Origin: Gammaproteobacteria bacterium
GTDB taxonomy: Bacteria; Pseudomonadota; Gammaproteobacteria; Steroidobacterales; Steroidobacteraceae
NCBI GenBank assembly: GCA_947455595.1
Contig: CANGOP010000001.1
Location: 62,001-126,000, forward strand
Length of the DNA: 64,000 bases
Direction of reading: 5' to 3'
Numbering within the stretch: position 1 is the first letter of the stretch; the number at the start of each line of letters is the position of its first letter. Positions 56,267 to 64,000 of this stretch are shown piece after piece. The notes beneath the pieces are model-generated. The model ran no database searches and was not told the DNA's origin. It saw nothing but the letters and a program-made list of their open reading frames with translations. The position numbers and the translations under genes were made by a program.

Positions 56267-56990
56267 GCGGCTCGAGCGTGTCCCAAGCGAGACTGGCGCG
56301 ATCCTATACGACCCGCGGCGCCTCGCCCATCCCGATGCCGTTCAGTTCGACCCTGCCCGCGGTGGGCACGCGGGGGCTGCAGTGCGTGCGGCCAGTGGGC
56401 GTGGCAGCGCTTGGTTCTTGGATCCGATCGTCCCGGATGGCCCAGCGCTCGCTCTGCGGCACTACCGGCGCGGTGGCCTGATTGCCCGTTTTGTGCAGGA
56501 TCGCTACCTCTGGCAAGGGGAGGAAGCGACGCGCTGTTTTCGCGAGTTGCGCCTGCTAGCGCAGCTCGAGTCCCTCGGGCTTCCGGCGGCCCGTCCGGTT
56601 GGCGCGTTCTATCAGCGAGTCGGATGGCTGACGTATCGGGCCGCTCTGCTGACAGTGCGAGTCAGCGGTGCACGGCCCTTGTCCAGTCAGTTTGATGTCG
56701 TTCGTTCGGAGATCTGGCATCGGGTGGGCGCGACAGTGGCCGCTTTCCATACGGCGGGGATTTGTCATGCTGACCTCAACGCGCATAACATCCTCATCGA
56801 CCACAGCGATGCTGTGCACTTGATCGATTTTGACCGTGGCAGTGTCCGCGTGCCGGGGTCATGGATGGGCTCCAACCTCCAACGGTTGTCGCGATCCTTG
56901 GTCAAATTGGGTGGACCGAGTCCAACGTCTCAGGCCTGGCAAGCGCTGCTCGATGGTTACGACGAGGCGCGCAGGGCGCCGTTTCGGTAA
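56265..56990 (+). CDS. kdkA: 3-deoxy-D-manno-octulosonic acid (Kdo) kinase
   Basis: A 241-residue kinase-fold protein: LALRHYRRGGLIARFVQDRYLW contains the ATP-binding Lys/Arg area in two parts, the catalytic Asp is in GICHADLNAHNILI, and the metal motif is LIDFDRGSVR. KdkA phosphorylates Kdo on lipid A and typifies bacteria with a single Kdo. The ATG at 56265 has GGGAG about 12 bases upstream; a GTG at 56253 is an alternative. The 3' end overlaps the convergent acyltransferase gene by 34 bases. Confidence 0.9.
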   Translation: MRLERVPSETGAILYDPRRLAHPDAVQFDPARGGHAGAAVRAASGRGSAWFLDPIVPDGPALALRHYRRGGLIARFVQDRYLWQGEEATRCFRELRLLAQLESLGLPAARPVGAFYQRVGWLTYRAALLTVRVSGARPLSSQFDVVRSEIWHRVGATVAAFHTAGICHADLNAHNILIDHSDAVHLIDFDRGSVRVPGSWMGSNLQRLSRSLVKLGGPSPTSQAWQALLDGYDEARRAPFR

Positions 56991-57940
56991 GGATCTGGTT
57001 CACCTTTGGCCGGCCGGAATCGCTTGTAACTCCACAGATACTGCGCTGGCGCGCGCGCAACGGCTGCTTCAATGAGACCGTGATAACGAGCGACATCCCG
57101 AGCGCCGTCGCCACTCGGGAAGTTATCCAGTGGCGCACCGATACGAATCACGTAACCCGAGCCGTCGGCGAGTCGTTCCGGGAAAAACGGCAGTACGGCG
57201 CAACGGGTCGCGCGGGCGACGAATGTGGTGCCTGGGTTCGACAGGGCCGGCACACCGAATAGGGGGACGACGACGTAGCCGTCGCCGTCAAAGCGCTGAT
57301 CCGGGGCATAGAGCGCAATGCCACCGCGTTTCAATGTCTTCAGCATTTCAACAAACTTATCGCTTGGAATCATCCGGCCGCCCTTGCCCGTTCGGCCGTG
57401 CAGCGCCAATTGTTGGATGAGTGCGTTTCGTGATCGCTTATACATCACATCGCAAACATGGCCGGTTTGCGGGAGGATGGCGGCAGCGATCTCATTGGTC
57501 GTGAAATGGGCGCCGAGCAGTAAAACGCCGCGCCCGGCGGCGACGGCGGCCTCTAAGTGTTCAGCGCCCTCAATCCGACTGTATCGGCGCAGCCGTTCGG
57601 CTGAGCCGTACCAGACGAGGCCTGTTTCCCAGAGGGAGTAGATGAGGGATTCAAAGTGATGGATTGCCCGTGCGCGAATGGCGCCATTGGATAGCGTGGG
57701 GTAGGCGAGGCGAAGATTGACCCGCGTCGTGCGCCGATCCCGCACCGCAAACAGGTAGCCGGCACGGCCGAGCACACAGGCGAGCGGCCTGACGGCGCTC
57801 AACGGGAGTGCCGAAATCGCTCGAATGATGCCGGCGGCGGCCCAGGCTGGCCACCAACGTGGCCCTAGATAGCGGCGGAGTGGTTCAAGTTCGACGCCGC
57901 AGGTCGGATCTTCGATCAAGGTCGGGTTTATGGTCGCCAT
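56957..57940 (-). CDS. Lipid A acyltransferase, LpxL/LpxM-like
   Basis: A 327-residue inner-membrane acyltransferase with an N-terminal hydrophobic segment (about 33-65), the catalytic H-x4-E pattern in LLGAHFTTNEIAAAIL, KRGGIALYAPDQRFDG, and VPLFGVPALSNPGTTFVARAT. It adds a secondary acyl chain to Kdo-lipid A. It lies between kdkA and waaA, divergent from the latter by 37 bases. Whether it is LpxL or LpxM cannot be decided here. Confidence 0.86.
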   Translation of the reverse strand: MATINPTLIEDPTCGVELEPLRRYLGPRWWPAWAAAGIIRAISALPLSAVRPLACVLGRAGYLFAVRDRRTTRVNLRLAYPTLSNGAIRARAIHHFESLIYSLWETGLVWYGSAERLRRYSRIEGAEHLEAAVAAGRGVLLLGAHFTTNEIAAAILPQTGHVCDVMYKRSRNALIQQLALHGRTGKGGRMIPSDKFVEMLKTLKRGGIALYAPDQRFDGDGYVVVPLFGVPALSNPGTTFVARATRCAVLPFFPERLADGSGYVIRIGAPLDNFPSGDGARDVARYHGLIEAAVARAPAQYLWSYKRFRPAKGEPDPYRNGALRASS

Positions 57941-57977
57941 AGCGCTATGATCTCGGCCTCACCCCCTGGCGGGCCCT

Positions 57978-59249
57978 ATGCGCCTACTCTACCTCTGCCT
58001 TGGCTATTGTCTCGTGCCGATCGCGTTCTTTCGCGAGATTTGGCGTGCCTTCCGCAAGCCAGACGACAGGTCTGGTTTGTTGACCCGGCTAGGATATGGA
58101 GAACACCTCGTGCCCGGTGCGATATGGGTACACGCAGTCTCGGTGGGTGAAGTGCAGGCTGCGGGTGCGTTGCTACGGCGTCTGGTCGCCGACTATCCGC
58201 AGCATCGCCTGCTTCTGACGACCTCAACGGCGACGGGGCGTCGCCAAGCGGTGAACCAACATGGGCGACTCGCTGAAATCCGCTATCTGCCGTATGACCT
58301 CCCGCGCTGTGTGAATCGATTCTTGGACCGAGTGGAACCCTCCATCGGGATCATCCTGGAAACCGAGTTGTGGCCGACCCTTTATCAAGCCTGTGAGCGT
58401 CGTGGGGTCCCGTTGCTGGTCGCCAGCGCCCGGCTGTCTGAGCGCAGTGTCCGGCGCTACGGGCGGTTCAAAGGCTTCGTTGCCTCAGTCGTCGGCGCGG
58501 CGAACGTGTCGATCGCCGCACAAACCTCGGAGGATGCTGCGCGCTTCCAGCTCCTCGGTGCTGCTGCCGATCGGACCTCGGTCTGTGGCAACATCAAATA
58601 CGATCAAACCGCGCCGCCGGCCGCATTGCGTTCCAAGGACGAGCGACGCGAGATGCTCGGCCGCTCCCGCCCTGTCTGGGTTGCTGGCAGTACTCACGAG
58701 GGTGAGGAAAGCGCAGTTCTGGACGCTCACCGGCGGCTTCGCGAAACCCATCACACGGCCCTTTTGGTATTGGCGCCCCGCCATCCACAGCGGTTTGAAG
58801 CGGTCGCGCAGCTGCTAGAGCGTGAGGGCTGGTCGTTTCAACGCTGGTCGGCGGGAGAACGGGTCCCTGCCGGAGCAGCCGTCCTCCTGCTGGATACGCT
58901 CGGGGAGTTGGTCGGTTACTACGCTGCGGCGACAGTGGCGTTCGTCGGCGGTAGTCTCGTTCCCATCGGTGGCCACAATCTCCTTGAACCGTTCTTGGTC
59001 GGGTGTCCTGCGCTCACCGGCCCCTCCACCGGCAACGACAAGTCAACCGCGCAGCTGCTGACGGCCGCGGGGGCGGTGAGTGTGGTCACGGATGCAGAGT
59101 CACTGAGCAAAGCCGTCGTCGGCTTGTGGGCCGATCCTATGGCCGCTCAAGCCTCGGTGGCGGCGGGTGCTAGGGTACTGGCTGCGAACTGTGGAGCGGT
59201 CGATCGGGTGTGCCACACCCTACGGTCTTTGATCAGTCGCAGCGTGTAG
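57978..59249 (+). CDS. waaA: Kdo transferase
   Basis: A 423-residue GT-B enzyme with an N-terminal membrane anchor (MRLLYLCLGYCLVPIAFF). Motifs: IWVHAVSVGEVQAAG with the catalytic Glu, LLLTTSTATGRRQA, ETELWPTLYQACERRGVP, APRHPQRF and FVGGSLVPIGGHNLLEP. It attaches Kdo to lipid IVA. With kdkA next door, a monofunctional enzyme adding one Kdo is likely. A possible -10 box TATGAT lies at 57946-57951. Confidence 0.93.
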   Translation: MRLLYLCLGYCLVPIAFFREIWRAFRKPDDRSGLLTRLGYGEHLVPGAIWVHAVSVGEVQAAGALLRRLVADYPQHRLLLTTSTATGRRQAVNQHGRLAEIRYLPYDLPRCVNRFLDRVEPSIGIILETELWPTLYQACERRGVPLLVASARLSERSVRRYGRFKGFVASVVGAANVSIAAQTSEDAARFQLLGAAADRTSVCGNIKYDQTAPPAALRSKDERREMLGRSRPVWVAGSTHEGEESAVLDAHRRLRETHHTALLVLAPRHPQRFEAVAQLLEREGWSFQRWSAGERVPAGAAVLLLDTLGELVGYYAAATVAFVGGSLVPIGGHNLLEPFLVGCPALTGPSTGNDKSTAQLLTAAGAVSVVTDAESLSKAVVGLWADPMAAQASVAAGARVLAANCGAVDRVCHTLRSLISRSV

Positions 59250-59255
59250 GAGGCG

Positions 59256-60650
59256 TCAGCGGACAGTGACCGTGCGATCGAGTAAGGCATTTACACGATC
59301 AACGGACTTGTCATCCAACGTGCCAGCCTGCTGCTCCAGCGTCAGTACGTTGAGCAAATAGTCGTAGCGACTTTTCGCATAGTTGGTTTGCGCATCCAAC
59401 AACCGTTGGCGCGCGAGCAGCACGTCGACCGCGGTCCGAGTACCCACTTCGTAACCGGCTTCCGTCGCGGTCAATGCAACCTTGCTAGATTCCACCGACT
59501 GATGAAGCGCTTTGACACGAGAGATCTCACTAATGACGCCTAGATAAGCGTCCCGGGTCCCACGCTCAGTCGCGCGCGCGATTCGTTCCAGACGCTCATG
59601 AGCGGCGCGATGTTGGTACGAGGCTTGCCGGACCCGCGAGGCGATTGCGCCACCGCTGAACAGGGGCACGGTGACCTGCAGGCTGATTTGCTTGTCGCGG
59701 CTGTTGGTATTAGAGGGGTAGCTGAGTGCGCCGGCGGTCGGATCGATAAAGCTGGTCGTGCCGGTCACATCGGTATTGGACGTACGCGCGATCAAATCTA
59801 CCGACGGCATGTGGCCGGCTTCCGCAACCGATACCGCATCACGCGCAATTTCCGCCGCGATACGCGCTGAGGACAATGCAAGATTTTGATCCAGTGCGGC
59901 GCGAACCCACTGATCCTCGCCGACGGGGTCGGGATTCACCAGCGGCATTTCATCGCTCGGTCTGGCCAACGTCTCCACCGAATCACCCGTGACTTCGCGG
60001 AGTTTTTCGCGAGCCGTTGCCAGCGTGCGCTTGGCTGCGATCACGGTGGCCGCCGCTTGGTCGTTCGCGGCGCGCGCTTCCTCCACGTCAGTGATGGCGA
60101 TGAGGCCCACCTCAAAGCGCTTTTCTGCCTGCTCAAGCTGGTGGGAAATAGCTTCGCGAGCAGCCTGCGCCGCCTCGAGGGTATCTTGGGACTCGAGGAC
60201 ACTGAAATAGGCCGATGCGGTACGCAGAATCAGGGATTGCCGCGCCGCATTGTAATCGACCTCCGCTTGGGCGAGTTGGGCGCTCGCCTGACGGACGGCC
60301 GCAAATTGTTCCCAATGGAACACGGTTTGCCGCAATTGCAGCGCCCACACCTTCGAATTAGTCGTCGATTCCACGTCAGCTGACGCGAGTCCGCCGGAGG
60401 TAAAGAATTTCGAGACGCCGCTACTCGTGTCGTGGGTGTAGCCACCCGTCGCCTGAATCTGGGGCAACAGGGCGGAGAACGCCTGCGGGCGCGCTTCCCG
60501 GGTCGCGAGTCGGGTCGCGTCAGCTTCGCGCAGTTGCGGATCACTGCGTTGGGCGCGGTGGTAAGCCTCAGTGAAATCCGTCGCTGCACAGGTTGCGGAG
60601 GCGAGACCCATGGTCGCGAGTATTGCCGCGCGAAGCCAGATGGCAGTCAT
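59256..60650 (-). CDS. TolC family outer-membrane channel
   Basis: A 464-residue protein with signal peptide (MTAIWLRAAILATMGLASA, cut near CAA) and two structural repeats of long helices and short strands. DPQLREADATRLATREARPQAFSALLPQI in two pieces and KRFEVGLIAITDVEEARAAN mark the first repeat, and YEVGTRTAVDVLLARQRLLDAQTNYAKS the second. It forms the outer-membrane exit duct for type I secretion or RND efflux. ATG 60650 has AAGGA ten bases upstream. It is convergent with waaA (six-base gap). Confidence 0.9.
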   Translation of the reverse strand: MTAIWLRAAILATMGLASATCAATDFTEAYHRAQRSDPQLREADATRLATREARPQAFSALLPQIQATGGYTHDTSSGVSKFFTSGGLASADVESTTNSKVWALQLRQTVFHWEQFAAVRQASAQLAQAEVDYNAARQSLILRTASAYFSVLESQDTLEAAQAAREAISHQLEQAEKRFEVGLIAITDVEEARAANDQAAATVIAAKRTLATAREKLREVTGDSVETLARPSDEMPLVNPDPVGEDQWVRAALDQNLALSSARIAAEIARDAVSVAEAGHMPSVDLIARTSNTDVTGTTSFIDPTAGALSYPSNTNSRDKQISLQVTVPLFSGGAIASRVRQASYQHRAAHERLERIARATERGTRDAYLGVISEISRVKALHQSVESSKVALTATEAGYEVGTRTAVDVLLARQRLLDAQTNYAKSRYDYLLNVLTLEQQAGTLDDKSVDRVNALLDRTVTVR

Positions 60651-60741
60651 GCTGTGGAATTCCTTGAGAACAAACAAACCCAGTCGTCATCACTGTAGAG
60701 GGGAAGCCTGTCCAACGCCAACCCTCTGTCGCGTCGCGGCC

Positions 60742-61059
60742 TCAATACGTCGCAAGTGTTCGATCGACGTCGGTCGCCCAGGCGAGGATGCCACCCTTGA
60801 GGTTGATGACATCCGCGTAGCCCTTCGCCGCCAAAAACCGTGCGACGTTCATGCTGCGGCCGCCCACCTTGCACAACACCACGACGGTCCGATCCATCGG
60901 TATCTCGTCGAGACGGTCCGGAATTTCGCCCATTGGGATGTGGGTGGCGCCCGGCACGGAGGCGATGGCGACCTCCCAACCCTCCCGAACGTCGAGCAGA
61001 AATGGGAGCTGGCCTGCGTCCGTCAGGGATACGTAGTCGCGGGGGGTGATTTCGCGCAT
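60742..61059 (-). CDS. Rhodanese-like domain protein
   Basis: A 105-residue single-domain rhodanese. FLLDVREGWEV is the CH2A-type motif and the active-site Cys is C63 in VVLCKVGGRS, so sulfurtransfer is plausible. Substrates are unknown. It lies 91 bases upstream of the tolC-type gene in the same direction, a pairing seen in related bacteria (often with pcm, which is absent here). Confidence 0.88.
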   Translation of the reverse strand: MREITPRDYVSLTDAGQLPFLLDVREGWEVAIASVPGATHIPMGEIPDRLDEIPMDRTVVVLCKVGGRSMNVARFLAAKGYADVINLKGGILAWATDVDRTLATY

Positions 61060-61275
61060 GGCGGCTCGGAGTTCCCATGAAACACGGACGGATGCGCAGA
61101 TTACGGCGTTTCCGTGTGACCGACAACACGGTCTATTCCCGACTGTCGGCCATTATGGTGAATACGCGATTAACGTCCGGGGGGCTCCGGTATGCTCCTC
61201 CCAGGGGGGAAATGTCCCGCCCAAACAACGGGATGCCGAGCGCTTGGTGTCGGCGATCCCCGAGGAAAACGGACT

Positions 61276-63468
61276 GTGTCAATGCCGCCCGATATCGTCG
61301 TCTTGACCGCCAGTGCAGCATTCAGTGCTGTTCTGATGGTTCTGTACGTGCGGGCACGTCGACGTAGCGCGGTGGCCCAAGCTGAGCGTGACCAGGCTGT
61401 CGAGCAGCTTACCCGGCCGCGAAAGGCAGCCCCCGCCCGGGAAAATAGCCTCGGGGAGCTGTTAAAAGTCATTCATGACCCCGTGATTTTACACGGCGAG
61501 CGCATTGTGATCGCCAATCCGCGCTTTGCCGCCTTATTGGGCCGGGATCCGGAGGATCTCGTCGGGCATCACTTGAGCGAATTTGTTTTGCCCGAGTACA
61601 GCGACTTGGTCGCTGACAACGTCCGTCGGCGTCTGGCGGGCGACCCGGCCGCGGATGTCTATGAAGTGGAGGTGGCTGATGAGGGCGGAAGCGCGCACCG
61701 GCTGGAGTTGAGCGCTTGCACAATGCGGCATTACGACGCCGATGTCGTCATGTTTACCGCCACGCCCATCCAGCCGACTGAGCACGCCGATCCACATCGC
61801 AGCCGTGCCATGACCACGCTCGAGTCCATTGGGGACGGTGTACTCACCACGGACATCCATGGGCGCATCGATTTCGTTAACCACGAAGCGGCGAATTTGC
61901 TAGGTCGCTCCTTTGCAGAAGTCGATGGTCGGCTGTTCGGTGATGTGGTGTCGGTGGTGGATGAGGCTGATCGCCGCGTCCTTGCTGATCCGGTCATGCA
62001 GTGTCTGTCATCCGGGAGCAAGGTTGCGATTGGCCGCAGAGCGGTGATCCTGAGAAGTGCCGATGGCGCCGAGCATGGTATCGAACTGTCGGCGGCTCCC
62101 CTCTTCGGTCAGCGAGGCGACGTAGAGGGCGCCGTGGTCTTGCTGCATGACGTGACCGAATTGCGGGGTATCGCAAGGCAGATGTCCTACCAGGCGAGCC
62201 ATGACGCGTTGACGGGCCTCGTCAATCGGCATGAGTTTGAACGGCGCCTGAATGATGCGCTTGAGACAGCGCGCTCGGGACGACAAACCCACGTGCTGTG
62301 TTACCTCGATCTGGATCGATTCAAAGCGGTTAACGATACGAGCGGTCACATGGCGGGTGACGCCATGTTGCGAGAGGTGGCGGCTCTCGTGAAAGACGCC
62401 GTGCGTGATTCGGACACGGTTGCTCGAATCGGTGGCGATGAGTTCGCCTTGCTCCTGACTGGTTGTCCACTCGAAAAAGCTATTCAGATCTCACAAGACG
62501 TTGCGAGCGTTATTCGTGAATTTCGCTTTGTTTGGAAAGACAAGATTTTCCAGATCGGCGTTTCCATCGGGCTGGTTGAAATCGGGCGCGAGAGCGCCGG
62601 TGCGGATGAGGTGATGGCGGCAGCGGACTCGGCCTGTTACGTGGCCAAGAGCCAAGCGGCGGGTCAGGTTCACGTGTACTCAGCGGTTGATGAGGTTACC
62701 GCGCGCCAGCGTGGCGAGATTCATTGGTTGCAGCGCCTGCAACACGCCTTGCGGGAGGGTCGATTCCTGCTCTACACGCAGCAGATCTTGGCCTCTCCAC
62801 CCGGGTCGCAAAGAGGGCCCGCGCTTGAAGTGCTGGTCCGTCTCATCGGTGATGATGGCGGGATTATCGCCCCAGGTGAATTTCTAAAAGCAGCTGAACG
62901 ATATCGACTGATGCCCATGGTCGACCGTTGGGTGGTGCAAACCGCCCTCGCTGCGCTGGGTCGTGGCGCATTGCGGATACCCCCGGGTCGCAGCCTCGCC
63001 ATCAATATCTCCGGTCAGACACTGGGGGATAATGGGTTTCTGGAATTTGTCGTTGATTGCCTCGACAGCACCGGTGTACTGCCGCAACAGGTGTGCTTCG
63101 AGGTCACTGAGGCGTCAGTGGTGGCCAATCTTGACCATGCGCGGCGCTTTATCGGCGTATTGCATGGGATGGGGTGTGGATTTGCGCTCGACGATTTCGG
63201 CAGTGGGTTGGGCTCATTCACGAATCTGAAAAACCTGCCGATGGATTACCTCAAGATCGACGGCGCCTATATGCGCAACCTAGGCCAAGACAGCGTCAAT
63301 CAAGCGATGGTCGGTGCCATGATCAAATTGGCACGCACCTTGAACTTCGCGGTCATCGCTGAGCAGGTTGAGGACCAGGCAACGCTGTCGACCGCGCAGC
63401 GCATGGGCGTCGACTATGTGCAGGGATACGCTGTTTCCCGACCGGAGCCCATGCAGGCCACAAATTAG
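61276..63468 (+). CDS. PAS-GGDEF-EAL cyclic di-GMP enzyme
   Basis: About 730 residues: one N-terminal membrane helix (DIVVLTASAAFSAVLMVLYV), two PAS domains (about 60-165 and 180-295), a GGDEF domain with intact GGDEF at about 386 and an upstream inhibitory RxxD site (RDSD), and an EAL domain whose signature is EVL (ALEVLVRL, about 518). The other phosphodiesterase residues (ISGQ Asn, FEVTE Glu, LDDFGSG Asp-Asp, YLKIDG Lys, AEQVED Glu, VQGY Gln) are present, so both activities remain possible. GTG 61276 fits GAGGA nine bases upstream; ATG 61282 is an alternative. Confidence 0.88.
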   Translation: MSMPPDIVVLTASAAFSAVLMVLYVRARRRSAVAQAERDQAVEQLTRPRKAAPARENSLGELLKVIHDPVILHGERIVIANPRFAALLGRDPEDLVGHHLSEFVLPEYSDLVADNVRRRLAGDPAADVYEVEVADEGGSAHRLELSACTMRHYDADVVMFTATPIQPTEHADPHRSRAMTTLESIGDGVLTTDIHGRIDFVNHEAANLLGRSFAEVDGRLFGDVVSVVDEADRRVLADPVMQCLSSGSKVAIGRRAVILRSADGAEHGIELSAAPLFGQRGDVEGAVVLLHDVTELRGIARQMSYQASHDALTGLVNRHEFERRLNDALETARSGRQTHVLCYLDLDRFKAVNDTSGHMAGDAMLREVAALVKDAVRDSDTVARIGGDEFALLLTGCPLEKAIQISQDVASVIREFRFVWKDKIFQIGVSIGLVEIGRESAGADEVMAAADSACYVAKSQAAGQVHVYSAVDEVTARQRGEIHWLQRLQHALREGRFLLYTQQILASPPGSQRGPALEVLVRLIGDDGGIIAPGEFLKAAERYRLMPMVDRWVVQTALAALGRGALRIPPGRSLAINISGQTLGDNGFLEFVVDCLDSTGVLPQQVCFEVTEASVVANLDHARRFIGVLHGMGCGFALDDFGSGLGSFTNLKNLPMDYLKIDGAYMRNLGQDSVNQAMVGAMIKLARTLNFAVIAEQVEDQATLSTAQRMGVDYVQGYAVSRPEPMQATN

Positions 63469-63532
63469 GAACGCTTGCGTGCCGTCAGCGGACTGAGGCA
63501 AGGTCCCCTTATTGCCTGGGAGGGGTTTCCAA

Positions 63533-63976
63533 ATGCGACGTTCACGTTTCTGCCTGCTCATGGGTGCTGTGCTGATGTCTTCAGCCGTTGCGGCTAGCCC
63601 TCAATTCTCAAATGCCGGTAGCAGTTTGCCTGGCGAGGTGCCTTTTTCGGCAGCCGTGCGTCAGGGGGACGTGCTGTATTTATCGGGCCAACTAGGTTCG
63701 CTACCGGGTACGCGGAATTTGGCAGCCGGGGGTATTCGGGCGGAGGCGGAGCAGACGATTCGAAATATAGAGGCGATATTGGTCGCGAATGGTCGGTCAT
63801 TGCAGGATCTGATTCGCTGTACCGTCATGCTGGCCGATATCGGCGAATGGGCAACCTTCAACGAAGTTTGGATGGCGATGTTGCAAAAGCCGTATCCGGC
63901 GCGCAGCGCCTTTGGGGCGAGCGGATTGGCGCTCGGCGCTCGTGTCGAGGTGGAATGCTCGGCGAGCATGAACTGA
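63533..63976 (+). CDS. RidA (YjgF) family protein with signal peptide
   Basis: A 147-residue protein: an N-terminal signal peptide (MRRSRFCLLMGAVLMSSAVA, cut near VAAS), then a RidA fold with VPFSAAVRQGDVLYLSGQLG, AEQTIRNIEAIL and the end PARSAFGASGLALGARVEVE, which keeps the Arg that binds the imine substrate's carboxylate. Classical RidA deaminates reactive enamines in the cytoplasm; exported versions are less well understood. GGGAGGGG lies before the ATG. No operon partner is visible before the window ends. Confidence 0.85.
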   Translation: MRRSRFCLLMGAVLMSSAVAASPQFSNAGSSLPGEVPFSAAVRQGDVLYLSGQLGSLPGTRNLAAGGIRAEAEQTIRNIEAILVANGRSLQDLIRCTVMLADIGEWATFNEVWMAMLQKPYPARSAFGASGLALGARVEVECSASMN

Positions 63977-64000
63977 GTCGCGCATGTGGTATCGGTAAAT

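Overview
The window looks like a chromosomal segment of a GC-rich gammaproteobacterium, probably Xanthomonadales or a neighbouring order. I judge this from gene order: rhlB facing trxA-rho; a block running dsbD, tlpA-like, aroQ, accB, accC, prmA, DUF3426, dusB, fis, purH, purD; LPS genes waaA, kdkA and an LpxL-type acyltransferase; and the abundance of TonB-linked carbohydrate genes. The species was not identified and no search was run.

Layout: (1) 0-9 kb: an RND/MMPL exporter, arfB, an MscS channel, a run of small housekeeping genes (DUF465, RNase AM-like PHP protein, DUF3301, cysQ), the divergent nucleotidase yrfG, and rhlB. (2) 9-16 kb: trxA-rho, an AlkA-type glycosylase, a CpxRA-like two-component pair, an exported methyltransferase-like protein, a GNAT enzyme and a PHA-system protein. 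(3) 15.6-27.3 kb: a long leftward block covering purine synthesis (purD, purH), fis-dusB, prmA, acetyl-CoA carboxylase accBC, aroQ and a thiol-redox pair (TlpA-like, DsbD with a duplicated N-terminal domain). (4) 27.3-29.5 kb: groESL with a well-formed sigma70-type promoter, a CIRCE operator and a bidirectional terminator.

(5) 29.5-48.2 kb is the accessory part and the most interesting: a galactoside-use locus. It holds an outer-membrane TonB-dependent receptor with very biased codon use, an exported GH27 alpha-galactosidase, three inner-membrane sugar carriers (sugar-porter MFS, FucP-like MFS, sodium symporter), a CPA2-type cation/proton antiporter with an Asp-Asp motif, a 65-residue membrane protein, galK, galT, a PfkB sugar kinase and a LacI-family regulator. 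Four LacI-type operator-like sites sharing a TTGCAATCGATTGCAA-like pattern lie in front of the regulator, the FucP-like carrier and the receptor. Two genes in the locus have no obvious place in sugar breakdown: a TPR/2OG-Fe(II) oxygenase-like protein and a flavin-dependent tryptophan-halogenase-like protein. galE and galM are not in the window.

(6) 48.2-60.7 kb: cell-envelope genes (two heptosyltransferase-like GT9 proteins, DUF6165, kdkA, LpxL-like acyltransferase, waaA, TolC-like channel) interleaved with glnE, a CHCC zinc-finger protein and an M28 peptidase. (7) 60.7-64 kb: a rhodanese, a PAS-GGDEF-EAL protein and an exported RidA-like protein.

No tRNA, rRNA, CRISPR array, insertion sequence or prophage was recognised.
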